From: Exophiala sp. HKRS030
Taxonomy: Eukaryota > Ascomycota > Eurotiomycetes > Chaetothyriales > Herpotrichiellaceae
Length of the DNA: 64,000 nt
Direction of reading: 5' to 3'
NCBI GenBank assembly: GCA_023897205.1
Contig: JAHWDD010000002.1
Span: 4,774,001-4,838,000, forward strand
A program made the translations under genes and the position numbers. The notes beneath the pieces were generated by a model that worked only from the letters and a program-made list of their open reading frames with translations, was not told where the DNA came from and did not search any database. The stretch's first letter is position 1, and every line of letters starts with the position of its first letter. Below, piece by piece: positions 11,409 to 21,209 of the stretch.

Positions 11409-12376
11409 TTATACCAGAAGTCCATCCAGCGCCTTCTCAAACCACCAGAAGTTTCTATTTTGCTGGCTGCTGAGAACCGCAAACACAACGTCTTCCCACC
11501 ATCCACCAGAAAATTCGGCTTCTCGCAATACCTCTGCCCATAAAGCTGAGACCTCTCGGGGGGATTGTGAAAAGCACCACAGCCTAATGCACCCAGAACA
11601 AGCTGACGATGACGATTTCTGATGGCTGTCCTCAGCACGACTCGCATTTTCTCTCTCATGACCGATTTGTCATGGGGATCTGCGTATGTCTGACTTTCAT
11701 CTTCTTCGGGATGGGCAAGAATCCGATTTGTCAAAGGTCGGTATACAGCGGCAACGCTCACCACAGCGATAACAGGAAGTTGGCGAGGATCCCGGCAGTC
11801 AAGAAGACTATGACCTAGTTCTATGTTGTCTCGAATGACAAGGACTGTGGGAGAGTAGATACATGCCTTTTCCGGGATGGGATAGTGTCGTTGTTTGAGA
11901 GTAAGGTACAGCGAAGAGCGGTAGCATAATGCTTCTTCTTGGGCCAGAGCTCCAGTACGGAACCCTCCTCCTGCGCGAATCTCGTTGGCCATATTCAGCA
12001 CACAGACTGGTTTCGAAGAAGGTTTTTGGACGGCAAGCTCGACTGCAACATCGATGGAATCTGCATTGATCACGCGAACTTTGGTTTTGGGGAGCGACGG
12101 ACAAAACTTTTGATCGAGAGAACCTACTCGTTCCTTTTGACAGAGGTGACCATCTGTAGGTGCATCAGGACGCGTCAGAAGTAAGCCTGGTAGAACCGTC
12201 AAGGTTTCTTTAGAGACGCGCACAAGTTCATCGCGATCTCGAGGGTTTGGTTTTGTCGGTAAACTGGCACCCAGTCGCCCATCAGAGGAGAACGCTAAGA
12301 CAGTTTGACGAGATCGCTTCCTGGGTCTTGGTGGGCTTTCATCGTATTCTTGATCTTCAGTATCTTCAGTTGGCAT
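11409..12376 (-). CDS. Microbial-type PARG domain protein, frame broken at a C6 run
   Basis: Protein of the microbial-type poly(ADP-ribose) glycohydrolase family (DUF2263/TIGR02452), start ATG at 12376. Residues 1-95 are a polar, basic, probably disordered leader (PPRPRKRSRQ). The catalytic-type core follows: VINADSIDVA, CVLNMANEIRAGGGF (136-139 GGGF), ALAQEEALCYRSSLY (146-148 QEE) and LGALGCGAFHNPP (261-273). The uncorrected frame then runs to 11282 with a C-terminus unlike the family. One extra base in the six-G run at 11558-11563 (plus strand) would switch to a frame encoding EVSALWAEVLREAEF and WWEDVVFAVL, the expected family C-terminus, ending with TAA at 11409-11411 (322 residues). Known relatives hydrolyse ADP-ribose linkages; activity here is inferred. 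Confidence 0.8.
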
Positions 12377-12923
12377 ATCGGTGGCGTCGGGATGAATGCA
12401 ACCCTATGAATTTTCTGTCTCAACCCTGGGTAGAATTTGTTGTTCTGATCGAAAGAACGCCTACATGAAGAAGGACTCCGTTGTTGATTAGTAGCCGCTC
12501 ACATCTCTCTCAGCCAAGGTGTAGGACGAATGGGACTTCTTTGTGCTACACGTAATGAATCCTCTAGTCACGTCTTGTAAACACGTACGAGAAACAAGCT
12601 AGATGTCAATGTGCCGGGAAGAAGTCTCGAGTTCAAGCAGGCAGCTCGAGGGACGATCAGATTCAGGTGCCACAGTGCCAAGACAAACTACAGCGAGTCA
12701 TTACACTTATACGGTGGATCTCAAGTACCACCCGTTCTATTACTACGGCGTACACGGCGTACCACCATACGACACGGACCGACAACCTCATCGGCATGTC
12801 ACCTCTCCCACTTTCAACACACAAGTCAAATAAAGACAAAACTCCTAGAAATCTGGAGAGCCACATGCAACGATAAGAAAAGTTGCCAGCACTAGCTCCT
12901 CTCCAATCTTTCTTCGAAGGGAC
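12377..12923. promoter_or_regulatory. Divergent promoter region
   Basis: A 547-bp intergenic region between the divergently transcribed PARG-like gene (minus) and a small hypothetical gene (plus). It must contain both promoters. I see no clear TATA box. Short open frames here on both strands have no motif support. Confidence 0.5.
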
Positions 12924-13424
12924 ATGGATCCTGACGAGACAATGACGACTTCCACCACTTCCTCACCATCTCTCCCAGATCCCACACACGACCCAGAAGA
13001 CATTGAAGAGGACGATAGTCTGTTCCCAGACAATGGTCACGCTCGCACGCCCGCGAATGATCATCTCAACGCCGCTGCACCAGGCGAGCTGTCACCGCCT
13101 CGCTCTCAGCCACACTCCGACGACAGCGTTCCACAGACTGCACTAAACGGCACCGGTCAACAAGCAAATACATCCGCCACACGCAACCATTCGCGGGCAC
13201 ATCCTGGCAGTGCGGTCCTTGAAGAACAAAAAGACGAAACAGCGGCCGCTCCGAGCGCCAACCAGGTTGTGGAGCGGGATGACCGACCAGGATGGGGCTG
13301 GAGAAATAAAAAGGCTCAGGAAGAAATGCAGCGAGCGTGGGACAATATTGTTGATCGGGACTTCAGTCTGAAAGAATATGGCGATATCATACTCCTTCGA
13401 AATGCCGCAGAAGGTCAGACATGA
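12924..13424 (+). CDS. Small hypothetical protein, disordered with conserved-looking C-terminus
   Basis: Single ORF of 166 residues, starting at the ATG at 12924. Residues 1-120 are low complexity and acidic/Ser/Thr/Pro-rich (DPEDIEEDDSLFPD), predicted disordered. The C-terminal 45 residues change character: RPGWGWRNKKAQEEMQRAW followed by VDRDFSLKEYGD, an aromatic and charged block that looks like a conserved binding motif or short helix pair. I recall similar Trp-Gly-Trp blocks in small fungal proteins of unknown function but cannot name the family with certainty. It is divergent from the PARG-like gene and convergent with the ankyrin gene. No catalytic motif or membrane segment. Confidence 0.6.
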   Translation: MDPDETMTTSTTSSPSLPDPTHDPEDIEEDDSLFPDNGHARTPANDHLNAAAPGELSPPRSQPHSDDSVPQTALNGTGQQANTSATRNHSRAHPGSAVLEEQKDETAAAPSANQVVERDDRPGWGWRNKKAQEEMQRAWDNIVDRDFSLKEYGDIILLRNAAEGQT

Positions 13425-13736
13425 TTCAGTTGCCTTTAGAGAGTGGAATACTGGAAAGGACGAACATCTGATCGTTTATCTGAGCATGGACAGCAACAAG
13501 GCATAGCGGTGGCGCACGTTTTACGATGAACTTTACACTCAATGACAATCTGCTTCTCGACCTCAGGTACAGGAATGCATTAATACCAGAAAAGCATAAG
13601 CCGACCATTTCCCTTCAACCAAAGATTGGACCTAAAGATTCAAGGCGTTTGGCACCTTCACAAGTATTCTTGGGTCGCCTCGGTTCGTTCGTTCTACAAT
13701 GACATCGTGTGTTTGATCTTTCCTGAACGGGTCAGG
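13425..13736. other. Convergent intergenic region
   Basis: 312 bp between the 3' ends of the small hypothetical gene (plus) and the ankyrin gene (minus). It holds the two 3' UTRs and terminators; nothing else is visible. Confidence 0.5.
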
Positions 13737-15557
13737 TCATGCCTCCAATCCATCGACCCAAATACTGTCATTAGCATCATTCCACTGCTCAGAAAGATTA
13801 TCCACATCATAATCGTCTATTGCCCTACACAACATAAGATATCGTTCTTCTCCGTATTCCAGGGCCAGTCCGATTGAAAAAAGTTCTTTACCCTTTGCAC
13901 TTGGTGGGCCCCAGTCCTCAATGACTCCTGTTCTGGCTTCCCAATTGGCGCCAACGTCAAGCAGAACCCTGATCATCTTCTCATCGCCATTCGCAACGGC
14001 AATGTGCAGTAATGTATAGCCTCGACGGTCAGGTAGCTCTTGTGCTTTAGCTCCAAACCTTTCCAGGTACTTGGGATAGAGAACATGGAAAGTGTCCGTC
14101 ACTCCATACTTGACCACACTGTGCAGAACCAACCAATTCCACGAATTGTCCCCCAGTCGCTGAAAGGCGTCAACCCCATACTCAAGGAGTAACCCGACAT
14201 CTTCGGGTGTACCAAAGACAGCGGCGCGTCGCATGACACCCCAGCCCGCCGCGTCAAAGACATTTTCATGAAGACAATTCCAGGCAGCACTTGACTTGAG
14301 CAGCCTGATATAGTCGCACGAGGTCTCATGTCGTGCAGCCGTTGGCCATAAATAGAACAAAGCAGACCATCCGTGTACGCTGATTTGGGACAGTGATGCG
14401 TTCGACTCAAGTAGCATGTTACATATTCCAAGTTGGCGATGTCTTATTGCCCACGAGAACGCGGATGTCTTCTTCCTGCCAAAATACTCATCGATGTCAC
14501 ACCCGGAGTCGATCAGCAGCTTCACGACATCTATATGACCATGTTGAATGGCAACACACATGGCAGTGACACCGCCCTCTGCAGTGTCACGTGGAGACGA
14601 ATGCCCATTGAGGAGCAGTGCCCTGATCGTTTCCACATCACCCAACCTGACGGCAACCATAAAGGCGCTCTTCATTGGTCTGAAACGGCAAAGGGCAAGT
14701 CTGCCCACGGCAAACGACAATCGAAGGCTACGATCACGTTGGCGTAGCCCTACCTCAGTACTGAATTTGAGGACACGCCTCCGTAGTAACCTTGTCTGCA
14801 TGGAAACTTCGATTTTCCATGTCTTGGACGGACCAATAGCCAATTTCGATCTTGTTATGAAACAGTTGCCCCAGGTACTGGCTGTTGATCGACCTCGCGC
14901 TGATTCCATTACAGTACAATACTCTTCGTTTAGCATATTGGAGAGATTTTGAGCGCTTTCTTCCGTGGATTCGGTCTTTTGTTCGGGACCTGACCTGTCA
15001 CCTTGGGGTCGGGAGGAACACTTCTGGACCGTGCTAACATGATTATTGTCTCCTCGTACTACCCGTACGCATGCTTGGCTCCTGTGCCTGCCATTGTCAG
15101 TGAGTATCCATGCCCACATACGTTTTCTATCATACCATGTCAAAACAGCCGCGATTGTCGTTATTGAAGTTTCAGCCAGCGCCACTTGCAGCATGAGTTC
15201 ATCGACCGTTCTTCTATGTGAACTAATCCATCTAACTCGAGATCTTTTTGAGGCGCTGTTGAGCAGAGTGATGGGCTGTAGCCGCTGTTGGAGCGATTTC
15301 AGTTCACGGATTTTAGCTGCCATCGCTTGCTCAACCCAAGTAGAGAAGTTCTCAACTGGAGATCCATCTTCACAGAACGCCTGAGGGATAATGGCAGTCC
15401 CCAGAAGTTCTATATCATGCGATAGAGAAATGGCTTTCTCCCGCATCTGTTCAATCTCCTCGGATGCCTGTTTCCATCGTCGATGGAGTCGGCAAACCTT
15501 TGGAGTGACCTCCAAAAATGCAACCCCCGTGGTGACTATGCCTACTACCTCCATCAT
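13737..15557 (-). CDS. Ankyrin-repeat protein with fungal STAND-type N-terminal domain
   Basis: An open frame of 606 residues beginning MMEVVGIVTTGVAFLEV, the usual opening of the fungal N-terminal domain that precedes NACHT/ankyrin architectures (helical, about residues 1-150, including the hydrophobic SLSHDIELLGTAI segment). Residues about 160-290 are poorly conserved and basic. From about residue 300 ankyrin repeats follow: SAFMVAVRLGDVETIRALLL, GVTAMCVAIQHGHIDVVKLL, SAFSWAIRHRQLGICNMLL, MRRAAVFGTPEDVGLLLEYG and YTLLHIAVANGDEKMIRVLL. There is no NACHT or other effector domain between the two parts. A possible 63-nt intron without frame change (15059-15121, GTATGT...TAG) lies at the poorly conserved joint. 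Proteins of this kind are implicated in fungal non-self recognition or general scaffolding; the role here is unknown. Confidence 0.75.
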   Translation of the reverse strand: MMEVVGIVTTGVAFLEVTPKVCRLHRRWKQASEEIEQMREKAISLSHDIELLGTAIIPQAFCEDGSPVENFSTWVEQAMAAKIRELKSLQQRLQPITLLNSASKRSRVRWISSHRRTVDELMLQVALAETSITTIAAVLTWYDRKRMWAWILTDNGRHRSQACVRVVRGDNNHVSTVQKCSSRPQGDRSGPEQKTESTEESAQNLSNMLNEEYCTVMESARGRSTASTWGNCFITRSKLAIGPSKTWKIEVSMQTRLLRRRVLKFSTEVGLRQRDRSLRLSFAVGRLALCRFRPMKSAFMVAVRLGDVETIRALLLNGHSSPRDTAEGGVTAMCVAIQHGHIDVVKLLIDSGCDIDEYFGRKKTSAFSWAIRHRQLGICNMLLESNASLSQISVHGWSALFYLWPTAARHETSCDYIRLLKSSAAWNCLHENVFDAAGWGVMRRAAVFGTPEDVGLLLEYGVDAFQRLGDNSWNWLVLHSVVKYGVTDTFHVLYPKYLERFGAKAQELPDRRGYTLLHIAVANGDEKMIRVLLDVGANWEARTGVIEDWGPPSAKGKELFSIGLALEYGEERYLMLCRAIDDYDVDNLSEQWNDANDSIWVDGLEA

Positions 15558-16178
15558 GGTTTGAGAAACACCGAATCGATCGAGAGAAAATCTTCGACTT
15601 CCTACAAACTCGTTCCATTAAAACCCGGCTTATTACACCGGTAAGGCTTGTTTGAAGAATCCATTCGCTGCCTTCACTTAGGCCACAATAGTGCTCCTCA
15701 TGCTGATGGAACACAAGAGGAAGACGTGGCCAGCCCTCCGTGAATATCTGGTCATATTTGTGTAACAAAGACGAGTTTTTGCGTCCAATCACAACAGTAT
15801 TCCCCCATCCTCTCAAGGAACTCGAGTTGCCAGCATGACTGACAACTTGCACCACTGGTTTTTTGGGGCGCGGAAGGCAAAGTCGTTGCCTTTGGACTTC
15901 TCACTGAGAATGAGATTCAGTAGCTTTGTGAGAAAAAGCACCGTTGTACGATATTCTCATCTATCTGAAGTGACTCTGGTGCGCTGAAATTTCTGCAAAT
16001 CTAGGAATACTCAGCCATGATGGATGTTGCGTAATATGCCCATTGCTTCGGCACCAATTGATCGTGTCTTACCCATGACTTTGTGCCCTGGCTGTGCCAA
16101 AGGCGCATCGCCAGGCATCTTTACCTGTTCTATATCACATCAGGCGACAGGAACGAGAAAATTACTTTCTGGTCGAGT
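15558..16178. other. Spacer upstream of the ankyrin gene
   Basis: 621 bp on the 5' side of the ankyrin gene, presumably including its promoter and leader. No coding signal was recognised beyond a minus ORF (15451-15855) that overlaps the ankyrin start in another frame. Confidence 0.4.
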
Positions 16179-17604
16179 TCAGAGAAGTCTTTGAATTATT
16201 GACCACCAAGCCCCCACAGCGCTCGTTCCTAGCCAACTACCACGCCTTCGGTGAGGCTGAGCACTAGTACTCGGCTCATCTGTCAGATATGCTAGCAAAA
16301 GTTCATCACCATCAATACAAACGTCGGAAACGTTTGCTCGCTGTGCAAATGGGATTGCCTTTAGCTCTTGTCGGCAACTCAATTGCAATCTTCCGGCTCG
16401 AGACAGGCGTTCATTCGTTGCCAGGACTTGATTTCTCAAGAGCAGGGCTTGACTCGTCTTTCATCGCTTTGTCAGCCATACCTCATAAGGTGTCAGTGAT
16501 CCAGCGGTCTGAATCCACGAGGATATCGATTGCTCTGAAGAGGCGCTGTGGAGTTCGTGTGCCTTGAAACCCATAGCACACCAATAGGAAACTGCGGAAT
16601 AGTACGTCAGATGGGACAAAAGTTGCTTTGGCAAAAAGTTGCGTCAACAAGAGGGACCGCTCAGCATTATGCGGATCTCTTTTGAGGCAGCGCCGGATGT
16701 TGTGAACATTAATTGTGAGGGAACAGAAACGAGGTTCGTTTTTCAATCTTTTGAAGATACATGTTGTAACCATCGAAGACGATAGGACATTATCCCCCAC
16801 CATCTTTGAAGCTCTGTCCCTATCAGAAAAGTACCAAATCAAACCTGAGCAGCTCCAAGGTCGGACAAAACTTCCACTGGGGCGGGCAGTGAGTGGACTA
16901 GAAGCATTTTTCATCATCGCGGAACTGTTCTGATAACTGCGCACGTGTGGAAATAACGGTCTGAGCTCGCCGCCGTTGACCTTGGCTGTAGCCACACCAA
17001 CTCACTTGATTAAGCCCTAGTCAGCCTTCGGATAGCAAAGTGGCGCAACGGATATTCAATTTGAAATAGCGCACAAAAATAAACGCTTGTGTGTACAGGG
17101 CTGCGTCAATCTGTTTCTGAGCTGCAAACCCCAAAATAGACGGTACGTACGCCTGGACGAGCGAGTCGAAGAATCTCGTTGAGACTTTCCCGGTGCCTGA
17201 CATGGATGCTATGCATCTGAAACCATTAGCGGGAATTATTGAAGGAAGACTCATTATTGTGGCACATGAACAAGGGCTCATTTACCAGCAGAATGTCGAC
17301 GTTGGACGTGGACCCCCTGAAATTGACTCAAACTGTGGTAGGACTACTATTCATCTCCGACGCGGCGATGCAGGGTCGTTGCCACCATGATCCAGTGCTG
17401 GCGAGAGATCCCCGAAACGTCTCGGCGAAGAGGTCGGCTCGAGTCTTGCTCAATAGTCAGTCCAGGAAGTGTATAACTCCCACGGTCCGGCAAGAGCTCC
17501 AAGTCATCTATCAACAATCAAGATTGAAGACACAACCAGCATTTCTACAGCTATCCAGGGCGGCCCCAATTCTATCTTTTTTTCTTAGGCGATATGGCAC
17601 CTAA
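16179..17604 (-). pseudogene. Unresolved coding-like tract, possibly a broken multi-exon gene
   Basis: Minus-strand sequence is protein-like in several successive pieces but in different frames. Near 17.4-17.5 kb one reads LELLPDRGSYTLPGLTIEQD and QHWIMVATTLHRRVGDE. A plausible intron (17211-17286, GTAAAT...TTTCAG with GCTAAT branch-like site) precedes a piece reading MHSIHVRHRESLNEILRLA. A 170-codon ORF at 16483-16995 and another piece at 16179-16439 follow. In-frame stops and frame changes separate them. The pieces may be exons of one gene with missing bases, or a decayed gene. I do not recognise the family. Boundaries are approximate. Confidence 0.3.
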
Positions 17605-18562
17605 AGAGCCTATCATCGATGATGACACTCCGTGACATCGGGTACAGAACTCATCCTTGACGTGCGAAGGTGGTGCATGCTAAACATGTCAGGCTCCATC
17701 ACTTTCCGTTCAACATCGATGACAGCTCGATGTTGAGTATTTGCTCTTCCGATCTCAGTATTCATTTACTTTCCGCAGTTTCTGCAACAGGAATTTGAAT
17801 ATTATTCGAAGAACAACACCAAGAAGACGAAAAGAGAGGCGTTGAGCCCACGACCAAAAGGCGAAAATGAAAAAGAAGAAAAAGCACACGAAATGGATGG
17901 ATGGCAGGATGCCGTATTTGGGTAAGCCCTTTCCACTGTGGTGGCTCCTCCGGTCTAACGAGGCTGTGAATCTGATCTCAAATTCTCAGAGATTTTCTTT
18001 GCCTAAGTAGATAAGTTGGCAGATCAACGTCCCAGGAGTGTTCAGCCGGAACAAGGGGTATCCTGGGTTGGGAGGACCCCAAGGGGTAACGATAGAGTGC
18101 CTGACATGTTGTGCATGGATCTGGGAGGTCCCGAGGAGGGGTGGCGTGTCTTCGGACGGCTGCATTGCTTTTGCGCAAGAATTACAGTCGTTACTGCTTG
18201 GCTTGACAGCCTTGAGGAACATGTTTTGTTGTTTGCTGCTTGCTTGTTGCTGGGTCTTCCTTCGTGGGGTTGTTGCATCATGTGTTTGTTGATGGTGGGA
18301 GCTGGAGCTTGGTGAGTGTGTGCCAGGGTTTCCAGAGATGGCACAACCTCTCAAGTTTTGAAGCAATTTGATGCGCACTGAAGAAAGGAGCAAAATTCTT
18401 ATAGACATGGGAGGGAGAGTCGGACAATCCACTCGTTATTATTATCATCCTCTGTGGGTATCATGAAAATGAAAAATACTGTTCCCGAAGCACTTTACCT
18501 GCCAGCCCGTGCAATATTCTTACAGTCCTTGCTCCTAGATAATGCAGCCCATCCTCACAATA
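17605..18562. other. Spacer downstream of the SF3a2 gene
   Basis: About 960 bp with no supported gene. It includes the likely 3' UTR of the SF3a2 gene at its right side. Overlapping minus and plus ORFs at 17978-18432 have Gln/Ser-rich, low-information translations and no motif. Confidence 0.45.
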
Positions 18563-19279
18563 TCACCTCTTCACAGCAGGAGCCAGACCCGGTACATTGC
18601 TATATCTCTCATCACGCTCCGTCTTGAACAAAACCTGGCACCAGAACTCCTTTGCATCAGCATCCCACCAAGTCCAATACCGACCCTCACGGCGGTCGAC
18701 CTCTCGGCTCTGCAATTTAAACCCACACGTCTCGTACGGCTCTGCAGCAACCAACAAATACTGATAATCTCGATCCGGCGGATCCTCGACTTTCTGCTCA
18801 AACGCACTCATGAACCTAACTTTTGGCTCGACACCAGGTGAGATCTCAGGGTACAGCAACTGAAACAACAGCCCGACCTGCCGTGTCAATGGATCACGGA
18901 TCTTCGTGATCTTATACCCCGGCCTGCCGATCTTGACCACGTTCTTCCGCACCTGCACTCCCGCACCCAACATGCCGCCCGCAAGCTGTCCATCCTTCTG
19001 CATCTCCTTCTGCTCTCGCGCGGCTCGGCGCGCCAGATTCGTCTGATGTTTGCGGCCCTGCGTATGCGCCAGGTATGAGCCATCGTTCTGGTGCACTGTC
19101 AGACACAGCCGGCATTCGAACGAGCCCACGTGGTTTTTGAAGAAGTACGGGTCCTTGTCGAGGTCGATTGTTTCAAGGGCGAGTTTTCGTAGGCGCTCTC
19201 GTCGGTCCGCGTTGGTGGCTGAGTGTGAGGCCACGCCGCCGCCGCCGAATTTCGACCCGGCGCGGTTTTGGTAGTCCAT
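18563..19279 (-). CDS. Splicing factor 3a subunit 2 (SF3A2/Prp11 family)
   Basis: Single-exon gene for a 238-residue protein, full length for fungal SF3a2. It opens with the hallmark MDYQNRAGSKFGGGGVAS. A matrin/U1-type C2H2 zinc finger lies at residues 56-78 (C56-x2-C59-x12-H72-x5-H78, within CRLCLTVHQNDGSYLAHTQG). The conserved GRPGYKITKIRDP segment and the C-terminal beta-rich region (FMSAFEQKVEDPPDRDYQYL, then WTWWDADAKEFWCQVLF) follow. The family is part of the SF3a complex of the U2 snRNP and is needed for branch-site recognition and pre-spliceosome assembly; it acts in the nucleus. It shares a 350-bp divergent promoter with the VPS37 gene. Confidence 0.97.
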   Translation of the reverse strand: MDYQNRAGSKFGGGGVASHSATNADRRERLRKLALETIDLDKDPYFFKNHVGSFECRLCLTVHQNDGSYLAHTQGRKHQTNLARRAAREQKEMQKDGQLAGGMLGAGVQVRKNVVKIGRPGYKITKIRDPLTRQVGLLFQLLYPEISPGVEPKVRFMSAFEQKVEDPPDRDYQYLLVAAEPYETCGFKLQSREVDRREGRYWTWWDADAKEFWCQVLFKTERDERYSNVPGLAPAVKR

Positions 19280-19629
19280 TTTGCGAGGATGCTGAGGGCT
19301 AAATGCCCGGAGGGTTCAGAGATTGAGACAGAGGATCTCTTTGGATGGAAGGGATGCTGAGTTTTCGAACTTGACTTTGAAGTGTAAGGCTCTGGGTGGT
19401 TATATGGGTAGATGATTCAATTCTGTTGGCGTGTGAGGATGAAATCTGAGAACCGAAGGAGAAAGATGCGGAGCGGAGAATCGTTGGACCGGGTAATCCT
19501 CGGAGCGGGAGCCTTGCCCAGCCTTGCCATCCTTTCGATATTGGACCTCGAAACCCTCGCATGCCCGATGATCCTGACATTCCAAAATCAGCATATCTGG
19601 CAGCCGCTCCTGATTTTACTCGCCTCGCC
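19280..19629. promoter_or_regulatory. Bidirectional promoter between SF3a2 and VPS37 genes
   Basis: 350 bp separate the ATG of the SF3a2 gene (minus, 19279) from the chosen ATG of the VPS37 gene (plus, 19630). Both are housekeeping genes, so a shared, constitutive promoter is likely. No specific site is called. Confidence 0.5.
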
Positions 19630-20568
19630 ATGTCCGAATCGTTCTATACCTCAGCTTCAGCAACAGGCTTCCCCACTACCTCTTCCGTGCCCACATCACC
19701 CATCTCAGCTGCACCTCCCCCACCACCTCCAAAGCCACCAGGTCACAGTAGAGATCCAAGCAGAAGCGGAACCCCAGCATTATCATCTACTCCAACAGGA
19801 GCGCCAGTAGGACCGTCAGCCTTTTCGTCCCAGGGCGGTGGTGCAGCTACAAACTCTCCACGCCCACAACCACCGCTTCCTCTGTCGACCCATCCTTCAT
19901 CGACCTCGACCCCGCATGCTGCCCAATCAGCTACCCAACAACAATACACACCCATACCGCCTCCAACGCTGCAAGACCGATGGCTCCCGTCCCAGCTCGC
20001 CGATAAACCTATAACAGAACTCCAGGCGCTGCTTTCGAATCCGACACTGATTGCGTCGCTCGCATCCACACACCCATCATACGCCTCGTCACTCATCCCT
20101 CTTCAGAATGCAATCCAAGCAAACATTCAACTAGCGCAACAGGTATCACAGGTTGAAGCACAACTACTCAAGCTCCGTGACGAGACGGCGCAGTTATTAC
20201 TCAACCACACATCACTGCAGACGCAATGGCGGCGGAAACAATCGGAGATGGACGATGCGTTAGCCCCATGGGGACCCAGGCAGATGTATCAGAGACTGGT
20301 CTCGAGTATCAGTGAGCAGGAGAATCTTCTCAAGGCGATGCAGGAGAGCTTTCTCGAGGGTGTGGACGGTGACGATATCGGCGGTGGTGGCGCTGCTTCT
20401 GCAGGGTATTATGGCGGCAATGGCGGTGGCAATGCGGCTGGTGGTAAGGCAAGCGAGAAAGAGGTAACTGAGTGGGTGAGGAGGATTAGAGAGGGAGCTA
20501 CGACGTTGGAGAGGAGGAGGGAGATGAGGGCCAGATGGGACGAAGGTCGTGTTGGTGGTTGGAGGTGA
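19630..20568 (+). CDS. VPS37-like ESCRT-I subunit (Mod(r) domain)
   Basis: A 312-residue protein starting at ATG 19630, chosen for its better context (purine at -3) over the in-frame ATG at 19561, which would add 23 residues. Residues 1-115 are Pro/Ser/Thr-rich and disordered, with proline runs (APPPPPPKPPGH). From about residue 120 the Mod(r)/VPS37 helical domain follows: LADKPITELQALLSNPTLIA, a coiled coil (QVSQVEAQLLKLRDETAQLL), then WRRKQSEMDDALAPWGPRQM and a C-terminal helix (EVTEWVRRIREGATTLERRR). A Gly-rich insert (GGGGAASAGYYGGNGGG) interrupts the last part. VPS37 is a subunit of ESCRT-I, which sorts ubiquitinated membrane cargo into multivesicular endosomes. Confidence 0.88.
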   Translation: MSESFYTSASATGFPTTSSVPTSPISAAPPPPPPKPPGHSRDPSRSGTPALSSTPTGAPVGPSAFSSQGGGAATNSPRPQPPLPLSTHPSSTSTPHAAQSATQQQYTPIPPPTLQDRWLPSQLADKPITELQALLSNPTLIASLASTHPSYASSLIPLQNAIQANIQLAQQVSQVEAQLLKLRDETAQLLLNHTSLQTQWRRKQSEMDDALAPWGPRQMYQRLVSSISEQENLLKAMQESFLEGVDGDDIGGGGAASAGYYGGNGGGNAAGGKASEKEVTEWVRRIREGATTLERRREMRARWDEGRVGGWR

Positions 20569-21209
20569 TACCTCTGCCTGTTAGACATTGGAACGAGGTC
20601 ATGATTTTTACGATAAATAGAGTGTACGAATAGCTTGAATCCACAATTTGGACAAATTACGCTTCTTCTGTTGTGAGTGGGCGCATAATATTCATTGTGA
20701 CCAAGTTATATAATGTTGAATAGCATTATATACACGTATCTCCAACATCAAGTGGATGGTGATATTCGTGCGGGGTACTTTGCAACTTCAGGCATTGTCA
20801 ACATCGACTTCATCCTTCATCCTTCGCTCAATTTTGAAATCTTTGGCTTGTTCTCGTGATCTGGCATAAATGGTGGAGATGTCTGGAGTAGGGTCTTAGA
20901 ACGGCTAGCGCGACATGAGAGACGACCACAATACCACGCGAGAGAGTTCTGTGTTTAATCAGTCAGGACAACCCGAGCCAAACGAGAAGCCGTGCTAGGC
21001 CCGTATCCAGCATCAGGCGGCAGAAGCCTCCAGATATACCCACAAGGAGCTGTTCCATCTGACGTAAAGGACAGGATCATCACAACTGAATCACTGTCGT
21101 ATACGCCTCGTGTGTCGACGTACTTGTGTGGTTTTCCATTTGCACATAACTTTACCCTCGCACAAAGCAATCTATATACGTAAACGAGACAACACACAAC
21201 GATACAACA
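20569..21209. other. Intergenic spacer
   Basis: 641 bp between the VPS37 gene and the DUF3237 gene, both on plus. The left part is the VPS37 3' UTR and the right part the promoter and leader of the DUF3237 gene. No coding signal. Confidence 0.5.
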
